From Sphingopyxis sp. OPL5 (GTDB lineage: Bacteria; Pseudomonadota; Alphaproteobacteria; Sphingomonadales; Sphingomonadaceae), in contig NZ_CP060725.1 in NCBI RefSeq assembly GCF_003797775.2, forward strand, positions 4,582,001-4,646,000: 64,000 nucleotides of DNA, read 5' to 3'. The position numbers were made by a program, and so were the translations under genes. Positions within the stretch are counted from its first letter, which is position 1. Every line of letters starts with the position of its first letter. The notes under the pieces were generated by a model, which was not told where the DNA came from, did not search any database, and saw nothing but the letters and a program-made list of their open reading frames with translations. Shown in pieces: positions 52,486 through 59,651 of this stretch.

Positions 52486-52692
52486 TTACTTGATCCCGTC
52501 GCGCTCCATCCGCTTGCGCTCCATCTTGCGGGCGCGGCGGACGGCGGCGGCATGTTCGCGCGCACGCTTTTCGCTGGGCTTTTCGTAATGACGGCGCAGC
52601 TTCATTTCGCGATACACGCCCTCACGCTGCAGCTTCTTCTTGAGCGCGCGAAGGGCCTGGTCGACATTATTGTCGCGAACGATGATCTGCAT
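52486..52692 (-). CDS. rpsU: 30S ribosomal protein S21
   Basis: A 68-residue basic ribosomal protein needed for initiation on many messages. It begins [25 protein letters not shown] and has the typical Arg/Lys-rich helix [26 protein letters not shown]. Length is normal for alphaproteobacteria. It is a single gene with its own terminator. The upstream gap (52693-52876) holds an AT-richer patch around 52750-52775 that may be its promoter but no further gene. Confidence 0.97.
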   Translation of the reverse strand: MQIIVRDNNVDQALRALKKKLQREGVYREMKLRRHYEKPSEKRAREHAAAVRRARKMERKRMERDGIK

Positions 52693-52876
52693 GTGCCGTG
52701 TCGTCTCCGGTTCGTCCAACGATGAACGGCAACCGGATAGCCGGTCCGCCATAAATCGCCGATATATGGGCAATAAAAGAAGCGCCGCGAACCCGCGACG
52801 TTCCGTTGGGAGCGCCACTAGCCAGATTCGCGGCCAAATGCAAGCCCCTGCGCGGCGGCAGGGGCGTGAAACGTGG

Positions 52877-53440
52877 CTATTGCCCTCCCCTGCGGCGTGC
52901 GTCGGGAACTTCGGGTCCGCCGCCCGGCTGCTGGGTCGCGAGCGGCATCGGTGAAATCGCCACCCCGAACAGGCGCCACTTGCCATTATACCACTGAAAT
53001 TCGAAGTCGAAGGCGACCGCGGTCGGGCGCAGTCCAAAACTGCCACGCACGCGCAGGATGTTCCCCGCCCCGACCTGCGGCGCGCCATTATAGACCGGCG
53101 CCAGCAACAGGCTGTTCGACAGGTCGACGCGATTGTCGCGCAGCGAGGCGAAAATCTGCGCCAGTCGCGACGGATCATTGGCGAGCTGGAACGACGGCGA
53201 CGATATATCGCGCAGCACCGAATAATTGCCCGACTGATTGGCATGGTCGATCGCGGTCAGCGTCGACCAGATCAGCTTGGCGAGTTCGAGGTCGCCGGGC
53301 ACCGGCATCGCGGCGACGGGCGGCGGCGCGGCAGCCCCCGTCTGCGCCTGTGCCGGAGCGGCAAGCGCGACCAGCAGCGCCGCGGGCAAAGAAAAGGCGG
53401 CCGAAGACCAGCCGCGCGGGAAGGAAGATGGCTTTTTCAT
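52877..53440 (-). CDS. Secreted protein of unknown function
   Basis: A 187-residue protein with a signal peptide (about 1-33, ending PAQAQ) and a compact domain. Visible in it are [29 protein letters not shown], then [23 protein letters not shown] and [21 protein letters not shown]. The alternation of a helix bundle with a final [10 protein letters not shown] strand resembles NTF2-like or DUF4019-type folds, but I cannot name a family with certainty. The ATG at 53440 is favoured, because an ATG at 53476 falls inside the hairpin at 53457-53488. Likely periplasmic. Confidence 0.75.
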   Translation of the reverse strand: MKKPSSFPRGWSSAAFSLPAALLVALAAPAQAQTGAAAPPPVAAMPVPGDLELAKLIWSTLTAIDHANQSGNYSVLRDISSPSFQLANDPSRLAQIFASLRDNRVDLSNSLLLAPVYNGAPQVGAGNILRVRGSFGLRPTAVAFDFEFQWYNGKWRLFGVAISPMPLATQQPGGGPEVPDARRRGGQ

Positions 53441-53456
53441 AGGTCCCAACATGAAA

Positions 53457-53488
53457 GGGCGATGCTCCCTTGGCAAGGAGCATCGCCC
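53457..53488. terminator. Bidirectional terminator downstream of the autotransporter gene
   Basis: Perfect 12-base arms (GGGCGATGCTCC and GGAGCATCGCCC) enclose an 8-base loop. Read leftward it is followed by TTTCAT and read rightward by GTTTT. It lies 15 bases past the autotransporter stop. Confidence 0.85.
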
Positions 53489-53503
53489 GTTTTCATTTAC
53501 AGC

Positions 53504-55426
53504 TTACCAGACGACCTGGAAGCCGCCGCGCGCGCCGATCTCACCCGAGTCGAAGCCCGCGCCGACACCAGCCGAGAAGGTGGCCTTCTCGCTGATCCGC
53601 GCGGTCATCGCGATCGAGCCGGCGGTGCGGTCGTTGTAGTAACCGATGCCGCCCGACATGCCGAACTTGGCATCGGCCGGCAGCGCCGGGGTTTCCATCG
53701 ACAGCGCCAGCGCGACGCCTTCGTTGGCGAGGCGCGCCTGACGACGGTTCTCGTCCGACTGCGCGAACAGCGTGTTGATCTGACCGGTATGGGTCGTGGT
53801 CAACGTCTGCAGTGCCGCGATGTTGGCATTCTGCGTCGCGTTGACGCCCTGAATGGCCGTGATGGCGGCGCTGTTCGCGGCAACGCCCGCCGTATTCGCC
53901 GCGATCGCGGTGCGTACGGTCGGGTCGCGGCCGACGACGCCATTGGCATCGACCGTCATCACATCGGTCGCCCCCGTCTGCGCCGCGGTGCTCGCCGCGA
54001 TATCGCCGACGCGAACCGCGCTGCCCGCGCCGCCAAGCGCGACCTGGTTCGCCGCCGTGGCGGTGGCACCGAAACCGAGCGCGGTCGAATTGTCGAACGC
54101 CGCATTGGCATTCTTGCCGACCGCGCTGGCATTGATGCCCGCCGCATTGGCCTGGTGACCGACCGCCAGGCTGAGATTGCCCGTGGCCATGGCCTGCCAG
54201 CCGAATGCCTGCGCACCGCGACCCGAAGCGACCGATTCGCCGCCGACGGCGGTCGAATGGAAGCCCGAGGCCACGGCATTGTCGCCGACCGCGACGGCAT
54301 CCTCGTCCGACGCCGCGGCGAAGTTGCCGATGGCGGTCGAAGTCGTCCCCGAGGCGGACGCGCTCTTGCCGAAGGCCGAGCTGTTGGCCCCCGAGGCGCT
54401 GGCCTGATGGCCCGACGCGACGCTGAGGTTGCCCGTCGCCGACGCCTGCCAGCCGAAGGCCTGCGCCCCGCGCCCCGAGGCCACCGATTCGGCGCCGACC
54501 GACGTCGAGTGGAAGCCCGAGGCATTGGCGCCCTGCCCAAAGGCGGTGGCGTCCTCGTCGGTCGCCTGCGCGCCGGTGCCGACCGCCGTCGATTGCAGCC
54601 CAGTGGCATTCGCCAGCACACCGACCGCCGTCGATTCGTCGCCCGACGCGTTCGAATTCGAACCGAGCGCGCTCGACAGGTCGCCCGAGGCGTTGGCGAG
54701 TTCGCCGACCGCGCTCGAGAAGGTGCCCGACGCGGTCGCGAACGACCCGTTGGCGGTCGAGGCGAGGCCGGTGGCCTGCGCGCTCGCGCCGGTCGCGACG
54801 CTGAACGTGCCCGAAGCGACCGCAGCGCGGCCGGTCGCGGTGTCGTTGTCGCCCGTCGCCTGGGCATTGTCGCCGACTGCGGTCGAATTCAGGCCGGTCG
54901 CCTGCGCCTGACGGCCGGTCGCGACGCTGAAGTTGCCGGTCGCCGCCGATTGCCAGCCGAAGGCCTGAGCCCCGCGACCCGAGGCGAGTGATTCGGCGCC
55001 GACCGAAGTCGAGTGGAAGCCGGTGGCCTGCGCCTGTTCGCCGATCGCGACGGCATCCTCATCGGTCGCCGATGCCAGGTTGCCGATCGCGACGCTGGTC
55101 TGGCCGGTCGCGGTGCTCGAGCGGCCGATCGCGGTGCTGCGGTCGTTCGCGGTCGCATTCTGGCCGACCGCGGTCGAACCGGTGTTGGTGGCGGTTGCCC
55201 CCGAACCCACCGCCGTCGAACCATTGCCGGTCGTACGCGCGTTCGGACCGCAGGCAAGCTGCGTGTTGTTGCCCGAGATGGCACCGCCATCGGTGTCGCC
55301 AGCCGACACGACGCCGTCGTTATCGCTGTCGAGCAGGCAGGTTTCGGCCTGCGCGGGCGCCGCCGAGAAAGCGGCATAGGCCGCCAGCGCCATCGCAGAC
55401 GCGGACAGTTTCACCGTATAACGCAT
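53504..55426 (-). CDS. YadA-like trimeric autotransporter adhesin
   Basis: A 640-residue surface protein. It has a signal peptide (1-27, ending PAQAE), then a calcium-loop-like segment at 33-44 (DSDNDGVVSAGD). The left-handed beta-roll head runs from about 60 to 465, built of 14-residue repeats with S-T-A-V-G and A-x-A-x-G. A coiled-coil stalk follows (about 500-565, with VAANSAAITAIQGV and TTHTGQINTLF). The YadA membrane anchor is at 580-640 (FGMSGGIGYYNDRTAGSIAMTARISEKATFSAGVG) and ends in Trp. Three chains form one barrel and export the head. A 66-residue head block occurs three times. It likely mediates attachment or aggregation. Confidence 0.95.
   Translation of the reverse strand: MRYTVKLSASAMALAAYAAFSAAPAQAETCLLDSDNDGVVSAGDTDGGAISGNNTQLACGPNARTTGNGSTAVGSGATATNTGSTAVGQNATANDRSTAIGRSSTATGQTSVAIGNLASATDEDAVAIGEQAQATGFHSTSVGAESLASGRGAQAFGWQSAATGNFSVATGRQAQATGLNSTAVGDNAQATGDNDTATGRAAVASGTFSVATGASAQATGLASTANGSFATASGTFSSAVGELANASGDLSSALGSNSNASGDESTAVGVLANATGLQSTAVGTGAQATDEDATAFGQGANASGFHSTSVGAESVASGRGAQAFGWQASATGNLSVASGHQASASGANSSAFGKSASASGTTSTAIGNFAAASDEDAVAVGDNAVASGFHSTAVGGESVASGRGAQAFGWQAMATGNLSLAVGHQANAAGINASAVGKNANAAFDNSTALGFGATATAANQVALGGAGSAVRVGDIAASTAAQTGATDVMTVDANGVVGRDPTVRTAIAANTAGVAANSAAITAIQGVNATQNANIAALQTLTTTHTGQINTLFAQSDENRRQARLANEGVALALSMETPALPADAKFGMSGGIGYYNDRTAGSIAMTARISEKATFSAGVGAGFDSGEIGARGGFQVVW
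54113..55066 (-). repeat. Three copies of a 198-base block in the adhesin head
   Basis: Copies at 54869-55066, 54365-54562 and 54113-54310 encode protein residues 121-186, 289-354 and 373-438. Each begins DEDA, has GFHST and ES-ASGRGAQAFGWQ in the middle and ends at a repeat boundary. Offsets are 168 and 84 residues, both exact multiples of the 14-residue head repeat. Confidence 0.9.
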
Positions 55427-55730
55427 TGTTCCTCACTCCCCATTGCGCGGGCAGCAGGAGGCCGCACCGCGAAAAGATGCACTGCAACCGACATGAAGAG
55501 GATGGTCGGGTCGACCAAGCGCAGACACGCCGGCGGACCACATTGTCTCTTTTGGACAAATGGAAGCCCCGCAGCTCGACCCTGATTCGAAGACTGACGA
55601 CTAACCGCCGTAAGGTCAACGTTTTATCGCTTTTGTTAACCAGTTCGCCGCGCGGCTTCGCGGGATTGTGCGAACCGGCGCGGCTGTGGCATAGGTGGCA
55701 CAACGAAACCGACTGCGAGAGGATCAGGCC
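55427..55730. other. 304-base non-coding gap between divergent autotransporter and aldolase genes
   Basis: No gene is visible. It must hold the promoters of both flanking genes. AT-rich stretches occur near 55540-55560 and 55610-55640 (with GTTAAC on the minus strand), candidates for the autotransporter promoter; no clear paired boxes or operator palindrome were found. Confidence 0.5.
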
Positions 55731-56495
55731 ATGGCGACCCAGCTGAAGCGCAACAGCAAATATAGCGAAGCCGAGTGGACGGCGCGGCAGGAACTCGCCG
55801 CCTGTTACCGCATCTTTGCGATGATGGGCTGGGACGAGATGATCTTCAACCACATCACGGTGAAGCTGGAGGACCAGGAAGGCGCCTTCCTGATCAACCC
55901 CTATGGCATGCATTTCAGCGAGGTCACCGCCTCCAGCCTGATCAAGATCGACATCGACGGCAACAAGCTGGACGAGGACAATCCCTGGCACGTCAACAAG
56001 GCGGGCTTTGTCCAGCACAGCCTGTTCCACCGCGTGCTGCCCGACGCGCATGCGATCATCCACACCCACACCACCGCGACGATGGCGGTGTGCGGACTCG
56101 AGGGCGGGCTGCAGCCGACGAACTTCTATGCCTGCAACTTCATGGGCCAGCTCGCCTATCACGACTTCGAGGGCGTGACGGTGCGCGAGGAAGAAGGCAC
56201 ACGGCTGGTCGAGCATCTGGGCAACAAGCGCATCCTGATGCTGCGCAACCATGGCCCGGTGGTGATGGGCAAGTCGCTCTCCGACGCCTTCATCAAATAT
56301 TGGGCGCTGCAGCGCGCGTGCGAGATCCAGCTCGCGACGATGAGCATGGGCAAGCCGATCCTGGTCGATGAAGAGGTGATCAAGGTCCACCAGCGCGACC
56401 TCTATATGGCGGCGATCCCCGGCCAGTCGGGCAAGGCCGAATTCGACGCGATGGTGCGCAAGGTCGACAAGATCGACACGAGCTGGCGTGACTAA
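55731..56495 (+). CDS. Class II aldolase/adducin family protein
   Basis: A 254-residue protein of the class II aldolase fold (L-fuculose/ribulose phosphate aldolase and adducin head). The zinc-binding histidines are in IIHTHTTATMAV near residue 105 and the third in RNHGPVVMG near 177; MIFNHITVKL lies near 40 and LINPYGMHFSEVTASSL near 60. The family includes aldolases, epimerases and decarboxylases; the substrate is not clear here. The ATG at 55731 follows GAGAGGA. A 2Fe-2S protein gene follows after 27 bases, possibly on the same transcript. Confidence 0.88.
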   Translation: MATQLKRNSKYSEAEWTARQELAACYRIFAMMGWDEMIFNHITVKLEDQEGAFLINPYGMHFSEVTASSLIKIDIDGNKLDEDNPWHVNKAGFVQHSLFHRVLPDAHAIIHTHTTATMAVCGLEGGLQPTNFYACNFMGQLAYHDFEGVTVREEEGTRLVEHLGNKRILMLRNHGPVVMGKSLSDAFIKYWALQRACEIQLATMSMGKPILVDEEVIKVHQRDLYMAAIPGQSGKAEFDAMVRKVDKIDTSWRD

Positions 56496-56522
56496 TCCGG
56501 CCGCGGCGCTAACAGGGGCGGC

Positions 56523-57068
56523 ATGACGCGATTCTCGGTCAACGACCGCCCCATCGAATATCGGATGGATCCCGAAACGCCCCTGCTGTGGGCGCTGCGC
56601 GACGCGTCGAACCTGACGGGCACCAAATATGGCTGCGGCACCGGCGAATGCGGCGCGTGCACCGTCGATATCGATGGCGAGGCGATCCGCAGCTGCCTGG
56701 TCACGATCGCCGAATGCGAAGGACGTTTCGTCACCACGATCGAGGGACTGACCCGCGACCGGAGTCATCCGGTGCAGCAAGCGTGGGTCGCAGAGCAAGT
56801 TCCGCAATGTGGTTTCTGCCAGTCGGGCATGATCATGGCCGCCGCCGCCTTGCTGCGCACCAACAGCAACCCCAGCGATGCCGAGATCGACGCGGCGATG
56901 ACCAACATCTGCCGCTGCGGCACCTATCCACGCATCCGCGGCGCGATCAGGCGCGCCGGGCGCGTGCTGCGCGGCGAGGAACGCATCGCCGCCGCGCCGC
57001 CGCCCGGCATACGGCCGCAGGACGCCGCCGGCGCCGTCCCCGCGATGCGCGCGCCGCCGGAACATTAA
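56523..57068 (+). CDS. (2Fe-2S) subunit of a molybdenum hydroxylase, orphan
   Basis: A 181-residue small subunit of the xanthine-oxidase family, close to isoquinoline 1-oxidoreductase alpha. The plant-type ferredoxin cluster motif GCGTGECGACTV lies near 38-49 with its fourth Cys in IRSCLVTI. The second cluster uses CGFCQSGM near 99 and CRCGTY near 138. Such subunits pass electrons from a large molybdopterin subunit, but none is encoded on either side here. The C-terminal extension after about 160 is Pro/Ala-rich. It may pair with a large subunit from elsewhere. Confidence 0.93.
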   Translation: MTRFSVNDRPIEYRMDPETPLLWALRDASNLTGTKYGCGTGECGACTVDIDGEAIRSCLVTIAECEGRFVTTIEGLTRDRSHPVQQAWVAEQVPQCGFCQSGMIMAAAALLRTNSNPSDAEIDAAMTNICRCGTYPRIRGAIRRAGRVLRGEERIAAAPPPGIRPQDAAGAVPAMRAPPEH

Positions 57069-57090
57069 ACGCTGTCGCACCGTTCATCTA

Positions 57091-57120
57091 GCTGAACCGC
57101 AGGCAACATCATGGTTCAGC
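57091..57120. other. Inverted repeat GCTGAACC-N14-GGTTCAGC
   Basis: Perfect 8-base arms lie in the gap between the 2Fe-2S gene and the RcnB-like gene. There is no T-run. It may be a weak terminator, or an operator for the RcnB-like gene, whose ATG is 86 bases away. Confidence 0.4.
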
Positions 57121-57205
57121 CATGACTCATATTGCCGACGGTAAATATCGGTTCATCTTCCCGGTCGGCTATCCGTCGCCCATGGGAAACCGAGGAGTAT
57201 GGCAG

Positions 57206-58153
57206 ATGAAGAAGTTTATCGGAGGATTGCTGATCGCCGCGACGATGCTGACCCCGATCGCCCCGGTGTTCGCACAGGGCCGCGACGGCCAGCAACAGGC
57301 GCAGCGCGGCGACCGCGGGGATCGCGGCAACCGTGCCCAGCGCGGCGGTGGCGGCGACCAGCGCGGTCAGCGCCAGCAGGCACCGCGCCCGCAGGTGCAG
57401 CCGCAGGTGCAACGCCAGCAGGTACAGCGTCAGCAAGGCCAGCGCCCGCAGGGACAGCAGCCGCAACGCCGCGACTGGTCGGGCAACCGCGATCGCGGCG
57501 GTCAGGTCCAGGGTCAGCGTCCGCAGGTCCAGCGTCAACAGGCTCCGCGCCAGCAGTGGCAAGGCCAGGATCAGCGCCCGCGTCAGGACCGCAACCGCGG
57601 CACCTATGACCGCAATCGCGACGGCCGCACCGACCGCCAGTGGGATCGCAACCGCGACGGTCAGGTCGACCGCCAGTGGGACCGTAACCGCAATGGCCAG
57701 GTCGACCGGCGTTACGACCGCAATCGCAACGGCGACCTCGATCGCCGCTGGGATCGCAACGACAACAACCGCGTCGACCGCCGCTACGACCGGAACCGCG
57801 ACGGCTATGCCGATCGCCGCTATCGCGACGGACGCCGCGACAACAACTGGAACCGTGGCTGGCGCAACGACAACCGCTACAACTGGCGCGACTATCGTCA
57901 GCGCTACGGCAACAACTATCGCCTGCCGCGCTATTACAACCCCTATCGCGGCCGCAATTACACGCGGTTCAGCGTCGGCTTCACGCTCGGCTCGCTCTTC
58001 TATGGCCAGCGCTACTGGATCAACGATCCGGGCTATTACCGCCTGCCGCCGGCCTATGGCGGGTATCGCTGGGTCCGCTATTATGACGATGCGCTGCTCG
58101 TCGACACCTACAGCGGCGAAGTGGTCGACGTGATCTACGATTTCTTCTGGTAA
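57206..58153 (+). CDS. RcnB-like exported protein with acidic/basic DxNxDGxxD repeats
   Basis: A 315-residue exported protein. It has a signal peptide (1-24, ending PVFAQ), then a Gln/Arg/Gly-rich low-complexity part (25-130) and six tandem 12-residue repeats of the form DRNRDGxxDRRY/W (135-206). A C-terminal RcnB-family domain follows (about 225-315; GYYRLPPAYGGYRWVRYYDDALLVD and SGEVVDVIYDFFW). RcnB is a periplasmic protein tied to nickel/cobalt handling in E. coli, but most relatives are uncharacterised. Repeats keep the DxNxDG calcium-loop spacing. The ATG at 57206 follows GAGG and gives a good signal peptide. Confidence 0.85.
   Translation: MKKFIGGLLIAATMLTPIAPVFAQGRDGQQQAQRGDRGDRGNRAQRGGGGDQRGQRQQAPRPQVQPQVQRQQVQRQQGQRPQGQQPQRRDWSGNRDRGGQVQGQRPQVQRQQAPRQQWQGQDQRPRQDRNRGTYDRNRDGRTDRQWDRNRDGQVDRQWDRNRNGQVDRRYDRNRNGDLDRRWDRNDNNRVDRRYDRNRDGYADRRYRDGRRDNNWNRGWRNDNRYNWRDYRQRYGNNYRLPRYYNPYRGRNYTRFSVGFTLGSLFYGQRYWINDPGYYRLPPAYGGYRWVRYYDDALLVDTYSGEVVDVIYDFFW
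57608..57823 (+). repeat. Six 36-base repeats encoding DxNxDGxxDRxx
   Basis: Six in-frame units start at protein residues 135, 147, 159, 171, 183 and 195. Units 1, 2 and 6 have full DRNRDG; 3 and 4 have NG; unit 5 is the most changed (DRNDNN). The conserved first, third and ninth positions suggest selection rather than simple slippage. Confidence 0.85.
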
Positions 58154-58182
58154 TATTCCTTTCGGTTATCAGATGGCAAACT

Positions 58183-58213
58183 GAGGGGCCGGTCAACCGG
58201 CCCCTCTTTTTAT
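58183..58213 (+). terminator. Rho-independent terminator after the RcnB-like gene
   Basis: Perfect 10-base arms GAGGGGCCGG and CCGGCCCCTC with a TCAA loop are followed by TTTTTAT, 29 bases past the stop codon. This is the cleanest terminator in the window. Confidence 0.95.
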
Positions 58214-58272
58214 GCGCTTGCCCTCCCCCGCCCGGCGCGCCACGATGAAGGGACAAAGCAGGGGAAAATCGG

Positions 58273-59544
58273 ATGCGTAAACTCGGACTCGTCGCCGCGG
58301 CGACGCTCGCGCTCATGGGCAGCGCGGCTTTTGCGAAAACCACCGTCATCTACGCCGGCCATGTCATCACCGACGCCGACAAGCCCGCGCTCGGCGCCTC
58401 GACCGTCATCATCACCGACGACCGCATCACCTCGATCAGCGCGGGCCGCACCGCCGCCCCCGCCGATGCCGAAATCGTCGACCTGGGCGACAAGACGCTG
58501 CTTCCCGGCCTGATCGACCTCCACGTCCACCTCACCGGCGACCCGGGCGGCGATTATCGCAGCGAAGCGGTCGATCCCGACGAATGGGGCGTCGTCGTCG
58601 GGGTCAAGAACGCCGGCATCACGCTGCGCGCCGGCTTCACCACGGTGCGCGAGGCGGGCTCGGCACAGTACACCGCCTTTTCGCTGCGCCGCGGCACCGC
58701 CGCCGGTTTCATCACCGGTCCGCGCATCATCGCCGCCGGCCCGGCACTGTCGATCGTCGGCGGTCACGGCGACGTCACCGGTTTTCGCGAGGACGTCCAT
58801 GGCGTGCTCGATCAGGGTTATACCTGCACCGGCGCGGTCGAATGCGCCGAAAAGCTCCGCAAGGCGTCGCGTGCCGGCGCCGACATCATCAAGATCACCG
58901 CGACCGGCGGCGTCCTGTCGCAGCAGGGCCGCGGGCTTGAGGGACATTTCAGCCGCGCCGAACTCGACAGCATCGCGACCACCGCGCACTCGCTGGGGCT
59001 GAAGGTGATGGCGCATGCGCATGGCGCGCGCGGCATCGAGGATGCCGCGGCGGCGGGCATCGACACGATCGACCATGGCACCTTCGCCGACGACGCGGCG
59101 CTGAGGGTGATGAAGGCCAAGGGCACCTATCTGGTCCCGACGCTGATGGCCTTCGAGGGGATCAAGGAGCGGCTGGGCAAGGGCATCTATACGCCGACCG
59201 TCGAGGAAAAAGTCCGCATGACGATGGGCAGCGTCGGCAAGGCGGTGACCCGCGCCAAGGCGCTCGGCGTCCCCGTCGCCTTCGGCACCGATGCCGGGGT
59301 GTTCGACCATGGCCGCAACGCCGGCGAATTCGCGCTGCTGGTGGCGAACGGCCTGACCCCGCGCGAAGCGGTCGCGGCGGCCACGACCGTCGCGGCGAAG
59401 GCGCTGTCGATGGAAAATGAAATCGGCCGCATCGCGCCGGGCATGTCGGCCGACCTGATCGCGGTGTCGGGCGATCCGCTGACCGATGTGCGCACGCTGG
59501 AAAAGGTCGACTGGGTGATGGTGCGCGGGCGGATCGCGGACTAG
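58273..59544 (+). CDS. Exported amidohydrolase family protein (Xaa-Pro/L-amino-acid peptidase-like)
   Basis: A 423-residue exported metal hydrolase with a signal peptide (1-21, ending AAFAK). Metal-binding motifs: LPGLIDLHVHLTGD near residue 78, IIKITATGGVLS near 210 with a lysine that can be carboxylated, VMAHAHGARGIEDAAAAGIDTIDHG near 243-265, and FGTDAGVFDHG near 336. The layout matches the group that includes imidazolonepropionase-like dipeptidases acting on N-acyl or Xaa-Arg/Lys compounds. The substrate is not predictable from sequence. The gene stands alone with a terminator before it. A weak inverted repeat (59552-59561 with 59602-59611) follows the stop. Confidence 0.9.
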   Translation: MRKLGLVAAATLALMGSAAFAKTTVIYAGHVITDADKPALGASTVIITDDRITSISAGRTAAPADAEIVDLGDKTLLPGLIDLHVHLTGDPGGDYRSEAVDPDEWGVVVGVKNAGITLRAGFTTVREAGSAQYTAFSLRRGTAAGFITGPRIIAAGPALSIVGGHGDVTGFREDVHGVLDQGYTCTGAVECAEKLRKASRAGADIIKITATGGVLSQQGRGLEGHFSRAELDSIATTAHSLGLKVMAHAHGARGIEDAAAAGIDTIDHGTFADDAALRVMKAKGTYLVPTLMAFEGIKERLGKGIYTPTVEEKVRMTMGSVGKAVTRAKALGVPVAFGTDAGVFDHGRNAGEFALLVANGLTPREAVAAATTVAAKALSMENEIGRIAPGMSADLIAVSGDPLTDVRTLEKVDWVMVRGRIAD

Positions 59545-59651
59545 TTTTCAGCGGCTTCGGGCGTAAATCGCCATTCTTTAACGGGGTTAGCCGCTCCCCA
59601 CCCCGAAGCCGTCTCCACCACCCACCCACGCAGCAGCGCGGGCGCAGGCCA

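Noticed and set aside
53243..54991. A 582-codon plus-strand frame opposite the adhesin with its own repeats
   Set aside because: The repeats only mirror the adhesin head repeats.
54113..55066. Regular repeats that could suggest a CRISPR array or satellite
   Set aside because: They are in frame, vary by codon and encode the 14-residue adhesin head repeats; no constant repeat with unique spacers.
57300..57600. Gln/Arg repeat DNA as a possible mobile or satellite element
   Set aside because: It continues one open frame with a signal peptide before and an RcnB domain after.
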